From Ovoidimarina sediminis (lineage in GTDB: Bacteria > Pseudomonadota > Alphaproteobacteria > Rhodobacterales > Rhodobacteraceae): DNA of 64,000 nucleotides. Location: the NCBI RefSeq assembly GCF_032586175.1, contig NZ_JAWHTE010000008.1, positions 62,001 through 126,000 of the forward strand, written 5' to 3'. The stretch's first letter is position 1. The number at the start of each line of letters is the position of its first letter. The notes beneath the pieces were generated by a model. The model searched no databases. It had not been told where the DNA came from and worked only from the letters and a program-made list of their open reading frames with translations. Both the position numbers and the translations under genes were made by a program. Of the stretch, positions 58,277 to 64,000 are shown in pieces.

Positions 58277-59007
58277 TGCAATGGCTCCGCTCGCTCCTCT
58301 TCAACGCCCAGATCTACATCATGATGCTGATCATGGCGCTGGTCTTCTTTCCCTTCGCGGTCTTCAGCCGCGACTGGGCGCTCCGGGCCTGCCACACCTG
58401 GTGCCGCTGGGTGATCTGTTCGGCGCGCTGGATGGTGGGCCTCAGGGTCGAGATCCGCGGCACGCCCCCCACGATCCCCTGCATCGTCGCCGCCAAGCAC
58501 CAGTCCTTCTTCGACATCATCGTGATCTTCGGCGCGGTGCCGCTCGGCCGCTTCATCATGAAGCGCGAGCTCATGTTCGCCCCGATCCTCGGCCAGTACG
58601 CGCTGCGGATCGGCTGCGTCCCGGTGAATCGCGGCAAGCGAGGGCAGGCCATCGCCAAGATGGTCGCGGATGTGAACAAGGGCCTCCGCCGCCCCGGCCA
58701 GCTCATCATCTACCCCCAGGGCACCCGCGTCGCCCCGGGCGACGTGAAGCCCTACAAGATCGGCACCGGCATCCTCTACGAACAGCTTGGCCAGCCCTGC
58801 GTGCCGGTCGCCACGAATATCGGGCTCTTCTGGCCGAAGCGCGGGGTCCTGCGCAAACAGGGCACGGCGGTGGTCGACTTCCTCGAAACGATCCCCCCGG
58901 GCCTCTCGAAGGAGGCCTTTATCGACCGCCTCGGAACAGAGGTCGAGACCCGCTCCAATGCCCTGATGGCCGAAGCGGGCTTCATCGTCCCGAAGGAGGT
59001 CCCGTGA
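58276..59007 (+). CDS. plsC: 1-acyl-sn-glycerol-3-phosphate acyltransferase
   Basis: 243 aa. An N-terminal membrane anchor (AQIYIMMLIMALVFFPFAVFS) precedes the PlsC domain. The HX4D motif is HQSFFD, followed by MKRELMFAPILGQYALRIGCVPVNR and the second motif YPQGTRVAPGDVKPYK. It makes phosphatidic acid by acylating lysophosphatidic acid at the inner membrane. Overlaps ftsX by the base pair TGATG and has a perfect AAGGAGG directly upstream of the following gene. Confidence 0.94.
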   Translation: MQWLRSLLFNAQIYIMMLIMALVFFPFAVFSRDWALRACHTWCRWVICSARWMVGLRVEIRGTPPTIPCIVAAKHQSFFDIIVIFGAVPLGRFIMKRELMFAPILGQYALRIGCVPVNRGKRGQAIAKMVADVNKGLRRPGQLIIYPQGTRVAPGDVKPYKIGTGILYEQLGQPCVPVATNIGLFWPKRGVLRKQGTAVVDFLETIPPGLSKEAFIDRLGTEVETRSNALMAEAGFIVPKEVP

Positions 59008-59600
59008 ACACGATCGAGGCGCTCGAGGCCCTCTATGGCCACCCGCACGACATCGCGTCGCGCAAGGTCGTCTCCCGCATAACCCCGGGCTAACGGCCCT
59101 GGATCGAACGGGCACGGTTCTGCATCCTCGCCACAGTCGGGCCCGAAGGCACCGATACCAGCCCCCGGGGCGACGACGGCCCCGTCGTCACGATCCTCGA
59201 CGACGCCACCCTTGCGCTGCCCGACTGGCGCGGCAACAACCGCGCGGATTCGCTTCGCAACATCGTCCGCGACGGGCGCGTCTCGCTCATGCTGATGGTG
59301 CCGGGCGCCTCCAACGTGGTGCGCATCAACGGCACCGCGAATCTCACCGGCGACGAAGCGCTCCGCGCGCGCTTTGCGAAGGCCGGCAAAGCCCCGCGCA
59401 CCGTCACAGTCATCCGCATCTCCAAAATCTATTTCCAGTGCGCCCGCGCGCTGGTCCGCGCACGGCTCTGGGCGGGGGAGGATGACAGCGCGCGCCTCCC
59501 CACCGCAGGCGATCTCATCGCCAAGGCAACCACGGGTGATCTCGGCGGCCCCGCCTATGACGGCGAATGGAACGGGCGCGCCGCCAACACGCTCTGGTGA
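59004..59600 (+). pseudogene. FMN-dependent oxidase-like gene broken by in-frame TAA
   Basis: The GTG at 59004 follows a perfect AAGGAGG and overlaps the plsC stop. It opens NTIEALEALYGHPHDIASRKVVSRITPG, then TAA at 59091-59093. The same frame continues RPWIERARFCILATVGPEGTDTSPRGDDGPVV, the pyridoxamine 5'-phosphate oxidase-like FMN-binding fold, to a stop at 59600. In this family the sequence at the break is normally PG[YF]RxWI, so a single base change TAC to TAA explains it. It could be a pseudogene or a sequencing error. The body of the protein is otherwise intact. Confidence 0.72.
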
Positions 59601-59638
59601 CCGCCAGGCTTCATGTGGCCGAAAAATATCCCGGGGGG

Positions 59639-59657
59639 GCCGCCCGGCACGGGCGGC
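59639..59657. terminator. GC hairpin between convergent PPOX-like and accA genes
   Basis: GCCGCCCG (59639-59646) and CGGGCGGC (59650-59657) form a perfect 8-bp stem with loop GCA between the 3' ends of the two convergent genes. There is no U-tract. It is likely a shared, structure-based terminator. Confidence 0.5.
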
Positions 59658-59672
59658 GGGGGCAGGGCCCCC

Positions 59673-60635
59673 TCAGGCCGCCAGCCCCTTCGATCCCATC
59701 TGCAGAAACTTCTTCCGCCGGTCCGCCACAAGCTGATCCGCCGACATCGGCCCCAGCTCCTTCAGAAGCGATGCGATCGCGCCACCGACCGAGGTGATCG
59801 TACCCTCCCGGTCGCGCTGCGCGCCGCCAAGGGGCTCTACGATGATATGGTCGATCACCCCCAGGCCCTTCAGATCCTGCGCGGTCAGCCGCAGGGCCTC
59901 CGCCGCCTCGCGCATCTTCTCGGCATCCTTCCAAAGGATCGAGGCACAGCCCTCGGGGCTGATCACCGAATAGATCGAATGCTCCAGCATCGCGACCCGG
60001 TTTGCCGTGGCGAAAGCCACGGCACCACCCGATCCGCCCTCGCCGATGATCACGCTGATCAGCGGCGCGCGGATCTTCAGGCACATCTCGGTCGATCGCG
60101 CGATCGCCTCCGACTGCCCGCGCTCCTCGGCCCCCTTGCCGGGAAAGGCGCCGGGCGTATCGACAAGCGTGATCACCGGAAGCCGGAACCGGCTCGCCAG
60201 GTCCATCAGCCGGATCGCCTTGCGATAGCCCTCGGGCCGCGCCATCCCGAAATTCCGCTCGATCCGCGTCTTGGTGTCATGGCCCTTCTCATGGCCCATC
60301 ACCACCACCGGCGTGTCGTTGAACCGCGCAAGGCCCCCCATCACCGCATGGTCGTCGGCAAAGTTCCGGTCGCCCGCTAGGGGCGTGTACTCGGTGAACA
60401 GCGCCTCGATATAATCCTTGCAATGCGGCCGGTCGGGATGCCGCGCCACCTGGCATTTCCGCCAGGGCGTCAGATCCTTGTAGAGGTCGCGAAGCATGGT
60501 CGAGGCCTTCGCGTCCAGCGCCGCGGCCTCCTTCTCCACATCCATCTCCGCATTCGCCCGGGCAAGCGCACGAAGCTCTTCTGCCTTGCCCTCGATCTCG
60601 GCCAGCGGTTTTTCGAACTCAAGATAGTTGGTCAT
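59673..60635 (-). CDS. accA: acetyl-CoA carboxylase carboxyltransferase subunit alpha
   Basis: 320 aa. The first committed step of fatty acid synthesis. It begins MTNYLEFEKPLAEIEGKAEELRAL, with PRKxxYIEALFTEYTPLAGDRNFADDHAVMGG, the carboxybiotin/CoA-binding LITLVDTPGAFPGKGAEERGQSEAIARSTEMCL, and the SPEGCASILW region. Total length matches AccA. Partner subunits accB/C/D are not in the window. GGGAAGGGCC precedes ATG 60635. It is convergent with the broken PPOX-like gene and divergent from the glycerate kinase gene. Confidence 0.96.
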   Translation of the reverse strand: MTNYLEFEKPLAEIEGKAEELRALARANAEMDVEKEAAALDAKASTMLRDLYKDLTPWRKCQVARHPDRPHCKDYIEALFTEYTPLAGDRNFADDHAVMGGLARFNDTPVVVMGHEKGHDTKTRIERNFGMARPEGYRKAIRLMDLASRFRLPVITLVDTPGAFPGKGAEERGQSEAIARSTEMCLKIRAPLISVIIGEGGSGGAVAFATANRVAMLEHSIYSVISPEGCASILWKDAEKMREAAEALRLTAQDLKGLGVIDHIIVEPLGGAQRDREGTITSVGGAIASLLKELGPMSADQLVADRRKKFLQMGSKGLAA

Positions 60636-60715
60636 CGGCCCTTCCCTTGCGGCCCAGCCTATATGTCTCCATGAAGGCAGCGTTGCAATATCCGGCTGAA
60701 ATAGGGGCCCTGTCG

Positions 60716-61837
60716 ATGGAGCGTCTGAGCGACCGCGAAACTGTGGAACGGATCTGGTGGGCCGGGGTGCGCGCGGTCCAGGGCGAAGACGCGGTGCGGA
60801 ACGCCCTCGATGCAGGGCCGATCGATCCACCCGACAGGATCATCGCTGTCGGCAAGGCCGCCGCCAGCATGGCCGCGGCCGCCAGCCAACGTTTTCCCGG
60901 CGTTCCCTGCCTTGTGATCACAAAATACGATCACAGCGCGGGGCTCTCCCTTAACGGCCCCGCCGAGGTCATCGAAAGCGCCCATCCCGTGCCCGACGCC
61001 GAAAGCCTCCGCGCCGGCGCGCGGCTGCTCGAGGTCGTCTCGGGCCTCCCGGCCGACAGCCACCTCCTGCTCCTCGTCTCCGGCGGCGCCTCGGCGCTTG
61101 TCGAGGCTCCGAAAGCCGATCTCACGCTCGACGACATCGCCCGCGAGAACGCCAGCCTACTCGCGGCGGGGCTCGATATCCACGCCATGAACGCCCGCCG
61201 CAAGGAACTCTCCCGCATCAAGGGCGGCGGGCTCCTCGCGGCCTTCCCCGGCGCCCGCGCCACCGTCTTCGCGATCTCCGATGTCGAAGGCGACGCGGTG
61301 GGGGTGATCGGCTCTGGCATCGGCCTCGTCCCCGACGGCGCAGCCTATGCACACGAAACCCGCATCATCGCCTCAAATGCCATAGCCCGCGCGGCGGCAG
61401 AAGAAGAGGCCCGCGCTTTGGGCCTTCCCGTCCTCGGCTCCGAGGAAACCCTCTACGCCGACATCGCGGTTGCCGCCGAACGCATCCTCGACCGCCTCGA
61501 CGGTACCCCGGGCCTCCGCATCTTCGGGGGCGAGCCCACCACGATCCTCCCCGATGCCCCCGGCGAAGGCGGCCGCAACCAGGCCCTTGCCCTCACACTC
61601 GCCCGCGGCATCGCCGGGCGCGACGGCCTCACCGCGCTTGTCGCCGGCACCGACGGCTCCGACGGGCCCACAGGCGCGGCGGGCGGCGTCGTCACAGGCG
61701 AAACCTGGGAAGATACGGGCGCCGGCCACCTCGCCCGCGCCGACAGTGGCCCCTATCTCCGGGCACACGGCGCGCTCTTCACCACTGGCCCGACCGGCAC
61801 CAACGTGATGGATCTCGCCATCGTCCTGCAGCGCTAA
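60716..61837 (+). CDS. glycerate 2-kinase (MOFRL family)
   Basis: 373 aa. Family landmarks: IIAVGKAAASMAAAASQRFPG, LLLLVSGGASALVEAPKADLTL, ELSRIKGGGLLAAFPGARATVFAISDVEGD, FGGEPTTILPDAPGEGGRNQALALTLA and VAGTDGSDGPTGAAGGVV. It phosphorylates glycerate to 2-phosphoglycerate using ATP, feeding C2/C3 acids from glyoxylate metabolism into glycolysis. ATG 60716 has AGGGG upstream; earlier in-frame ATGs (60647, 60671) are less likely. Upstream of the acyl-CoA ligase gene, with 72 bases between. Confidence 0.9.
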   Translation: MERLSDRETVERIWWAGVRAVQGEDAVRNALDAGPIDPPDRIIAVGKAAASMAAAASQRFPGVPCLVITKYDHSAGLSLNGPAEVIESAHPVPDAESLRAGARLLEVVSGLPADSHLLLLVSGGASALVEAPKADLTLDDIARENASLLAAGLDIHAMNARRKELSRIKGGGLLAAFPGARATVFAISDVEGDAVGVIGSGIGLVPDGAAYAHETRIIASNAIARAAAEEEARALGLPVLGSEETLYADIAVAAERILDRLDGTPGLRIFGGEPTTILPDAPGEGGRNQALALTLARGIAGRDGLTALVAGTDGSDGPTGAAGGVVTGETWEDTGAGHLARADSGPYLRAHGALFTTGPTGTNVMDLAIVLQR

Positions 61838-61909
61838 CACGCTCTGCGGAATTGTCATCTCACCCAGATCGCCCTATGTCCCGGCGAGAAGAGGGAGGGA
61901 GGAGCCCCA

Positions 61910-63442
61910 ATGGCAACCACTGTCGCAGAGCTTATTGCAGCGCACCCGTCCGACGCCCCGGCCTTCGGCGCACCCGACCGGCCCTGGCTCAGCTATGGCG
62001 CGCTCAGGGATCTTGCGGAAACCACCCGCGCCAGCCTGCATGCCGCCGGGATCGGCCGGGGTGATCGTGTGGCCATCGTCCTGCCCAACGGGCCGGAAAT
62101 GGCGGCCTCCTTCATCTCGGTCGCGCAAACCTGCGTGACGGCGCCTCTGAACCCGGCCTATCGCGAAGACGAATTCGCATTCTATCTAGAGGATCTGGGC
62201 GCCCGCGCGGTGATCCTCGCCGAAGACTATGACGGCCCGGCGGCGGCGGCGGCCGCTTCCCTCGGCCTCCAGGTTCTCCGCCTCTCATTCGACGCCGATG
62301 GCCCCGCGGGCGCCTATACGCTCAGTACCGAAACTTCCGGCACGCTCTCCGATACGGGCCTTCCCACGCCCGATGACGTGGCGCTCATCCTCCACACCTC
62401 CGGCACAACCTCGCGGCCCAAGATCGTGCCGCTTCTGCAATCGAACATCGCGGCCTCGGCGAAAAACATCGCCCTCTCCCTCGATCTCTCGCCCGCCGAC
62501 CGCTGCCTCAACGTGATGCCGCTCTTCCACATTCACGGGCTCATCGCCGCCGTCTCCGCCTCGCTTCAGGCGGGCGGAAGCATATGGTGCAGCCCGGGCT
62601 TCGATGCGCTCCGCTTCTTCGGCTGGATGACCGAGGCGCAGCCGACCTGGTACACCGCCGTCCCCACGATGCATCAGGCGATCCTCTCCCGCGCCAGCCG
62701 CAACGCCGATGTCATCGCCTCCGTCCCGCTCCGCTTCCTGCGTTCCTCCTCCGCTTCGCTGCCAGGCCCGGTGATGACGACGCTCGCCGAAACCTTCGGC
62801 GCGCCGGTCATCGAAGGCTACGGCATGACCGAGGCCACCCACCAGATGTGCTCGAACCCGCTGCCGCCCCGCGCCCAGAAACCCGGTGCGGTGGGCGTGC
62901 CCGCGGGGCCTGAGGTGCGCATCGCCCACGAGGCCGAAGACCGGCTGATCGAGGGCACCGGCGAAGTCGTGATCTCCGGGCCGAACGTCACCCCGGGTTA
63001 CGAAAGCAACCCCGACGCCAACGCGAAAAGCTTCTTCGAGGCCGAGAGCAAGCGCTGGTTCCGCACCGGCGACCAGGGCGCTTTCGACGAAGACGGCTAT
63101 CTCACGCTCACGGGACGGCTGAAGGAAATCATCAACCGCGGCGGCGAAAAGGTCAGCCCGCTCGAGGTCGACGGGGTCCTGAGCGATCACCCGGCGATCC
63201 AGCAGGTCGTCACCTTCGCGCTTCCCCATCCCAAGCTCGGGGAAGAAGTCGCGGCGGCGGTCGTCCTCCGCGAGGGGATGGAGGCCACCGAACGCGAGAT
63301 CCGCGATTTCGCGGCCGAACGCGTCGCCGCCTTCAAGGTGCCCCGCAAGGTGGTGATCCTCGACGAGATCCCGAAAGGCGCCACCGGCAAGCTCCAGCGC
63401 ATCGGGCTTGCCGAAAAGCTCGGCCTCACAGAAACCACCTGA
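61910..63442 (+). CDS. AMP-forming acyl-CoA ligase, oxalyl-CoA synthetase-like
   Basis: 510 aa, ANL superfamily. P-loop-type signature VALILHTSGTTSRPKIVPLLQSN, then VMPLFHIHGLIAAVSASLQAGGSIWCSPGFDA, WYTAVPTMHQAIL, VIEGYGMTEATHQMCSNPLPP, RTGDQGAFDEDGYLTLTGRLKEIINRGGEKVSPLEVDGVL and the C-terminal GATGKLQRIGLA. This pattern matches plant/fungal oxalate-CoA ligases (AAE3/Pcs60) more than long-chain ligases, so oxalate activation is a reasonable guess; other short carboxylates are possible. A strong GGGAGGGAGGAG precedes ATG 61910. Followed 13 bases later by the reductase gene. Confidence 0.86.
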   Translation: MATTVAELIAAHPSDAPAFGAPDRPWLSYGALRDLAETTRASLHAAGIGRGDRVAIVLPNGPEMAASFISVAQTCVTAPLNPAYREDEFAFYLEDLGARAVILAEDYDGPAAAAAASLGLQVLRLSFDADGPAGAYTLSTETSGTLSDTGLPTPDDVALILHTSGTTSRPKIVPLLQSNIAASAKNIALSLDLSPADRCLNVMPLFHIHGLIAAVSASLQAGGSIWCSPGFDALRFFGWMTEAQPTWYTAVPTMHQAILSRASRNADVIASVPLRFLRSSSASLPGPVMTTLAETFGAPVIEGYGMTEATHQMCSNPLPPRAQKPGAVGVPAGPEVRIAHEAEDRLIEGTGEVVISGPNVTPGYESNPDANAKSFFEAESKRWFRTGDQGAFDEDGYLTLTGRLKEIINRGGEKVSPLEVDGVLSDHPAIQQVVTFALPHPKLGEEVAAAVVLREGMEATEREIRDFAAERVAAFKVPRKVVILDEIPKGATGKLQRIGLAEKLGLTETT

Positions 63443-63455
63443 CCGGAGACGCCTC

Positions 63456-64000
63456 ATGAAGATCTGCATTTTCGGCGCCGGCGCCATCGGCGGCTATATG
63501 GGCGTGAAGCTTGCACGCGCGGGCGCCGATGTCAGCCTCGTGGCGCGCGGCCCCCACCTCGCGGCGATGCAGGCCAATGGCCTCCGGCTGATCGAGGAAG
63601 ATGGCGAAACCCGCGTCGACGTCACCGCCTCCGACAATCCCGAAGACCTCGGGGTGCAGGATTACGTGATCGTCACGCTGAAGGCCCACTCGGTCCCGCC
63701 TGTCGTGCCGAAGATGCAGCCCCTGATCGGCGACAACACCACCATCGTCTCCGGCGTGAACGGGGTGCCCTGGTGGTACTTCCACAAGCACGGCGGTGCG
63801 CTCGAAGGCACCCGGCTCGAAAGCGTCGATCCCGGCAACGCGCAATGGGATGGCTTCGGGCCCGACCGGGTGCTGGGCTGCGTCGTCTACCCGGCGGCGG
63901 AGGTGACCGAACCGGGCGTCATCCGCCATATCGAGGGCAACCGCTTCTCGCTCGGCGAACCCGATGGCGAGAAATCCGAACGTGCCATGGCGCTCTCCAA
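63456..64000 (+). CDS. 2-dehydropantoate 2-reductase-like protein (3' end cut by window)
   Basis: The frame opens MKICIFGAGAIGGYMGVKLARAGADVSLVARG, the Rossmann NADPH-binding loop of the KPR/PanE family, and continues VQDYVIVTLKAHSVPPVVPKMQPLIGDNTTIVSGVNGVPWWYF to the end of the window, so at least 180 residues are present and the C-terminus is missing. PanE reduces ketopantoate in coenzyme A synthesis, but paralogues next to carboxylate genes often act on other 2-keto acids. Its position after the CoA ligase suggests a shared catabolic role rather than pantothenate synthesis. GGAGAC precedes the ATG. Confidence 0.85.
   Translation, partial: MKICIFGAGAIGGYMGVKLARAGADVSLVARGPHLAAMQANGLRLIEEDGETRVDVTASDNPEDLGVQDYVIVTLKAHSVPPVVPKMQPLIGDNTTIVSGVNGVPWWYFHKHGGALEGTRLESVDPGNAQWDGFGPDRVLGCVVYPAAEVTEPGVIRHIEGNRFSLGEPDGEKSERAMALS

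Noticed and set aside
1..64000. tRNA, rRNA, insertion sequences, integrases or prophage genes
   Set aside because: No cloverleaf with a CCA end, rRNA motif, transposase or phage structural protein was recognised by eye; a dedicated tRNA scan would be needed to exclude small RNA genes.

Overview
The window is high-GC, gene-dense DNA from an alphaproteobacterium, most likely a member of the Rhodobacteraceae. Support for this comes from the malyl-CoA lyase, the paired TRAP and tripartite tricarboxylate (TTT) transporters, a run of peptide deformylase genes next to fmt, a CtrA-type box, and the overall codon use. Most genes sit in short co-directional runs with 4-base ATGA or GTGA overlaps. No rRNA, tRNA, CRISPR array, transposase or prophage block was seen. 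All assignments were made by reading translations and motifs, without database searches.

Layout. 1-767: three tandem small exported paralogues of unknown function, the first cut by the window edge. 783-20,175: housekeeping and envelope genes. These include two DMT permeases, a methyltransferase/LysR pair, smpB with a class III cyclase, dapA, two lytic transglycosylases, mnmD facing an FAD oxidoreductase, rnhA, fmt with three def-family genes, a malY-type lyase, a glutathionyl-hydroquinone reductase, an aberrant receiver, and a gene broken by an in-frame TAA. 20,240-30,078: smc, small redox enzymes, a D-amino-acid/D-glutamate cluster (dgcN-unknown-dgcA-dat) and malyl-CoA lyase. 30,104-32,140: a scar of truncated genes (RTX protein 3' end, accessory-protein fragment, DNA methyltransferase fragment) with less GC-rich sequence, read as the remnant of a lost island.

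32,200-39,237: two fumarylacetoacetate-hydrolase (FAH) family enzymes, a TauE/SafE permease, a GntR regulator, a TTT transporter with TctA fused to TctB, and an OsmC protein, arranged divergently around a palindromic operator candidate. 39,995-49,670: sugar-acid and solute catabolism, with L-idonate/gluconate dehydrogenases, a lactonase, a LysR regulator, a DUF1445 protein, a complete TRAP transporter, a DUF2848 protein and xylose isomerase. 49,679-59,600: TauE/SafE permease, S49 peptidase, a tiny membrane zinc-ribbon protein, a Ca2+/cation antiporter, an SDR, uvrC, a zinc-finger/acidic protein, ftsEX, plsC, and an FMN-binding oxidase-like gene broken by a second in-frame TAA. 59,673-64,000: accA, glycerate kinase, an oxalyl-CoA-synthetase-like ligase, and a ketopantoate-reductase-like gene cut by the window end.

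Points most worth a second look: a third deformylase paralogue whose HExxH glutamate is Gln; the gene-fragment scar at 30.75-32.14 kb; the dgcN/dgcA cluster with an undescribed 112-aa partner; the DUF1445-TRAP-DUF2848 cluster; a SoxR/MerR-type promoter with a 19-bp spacer; a full CtrA consensus between an aberrant receiver gene and a lytic transglycosylase; and two genes each interrupted by one in-frame TAA.
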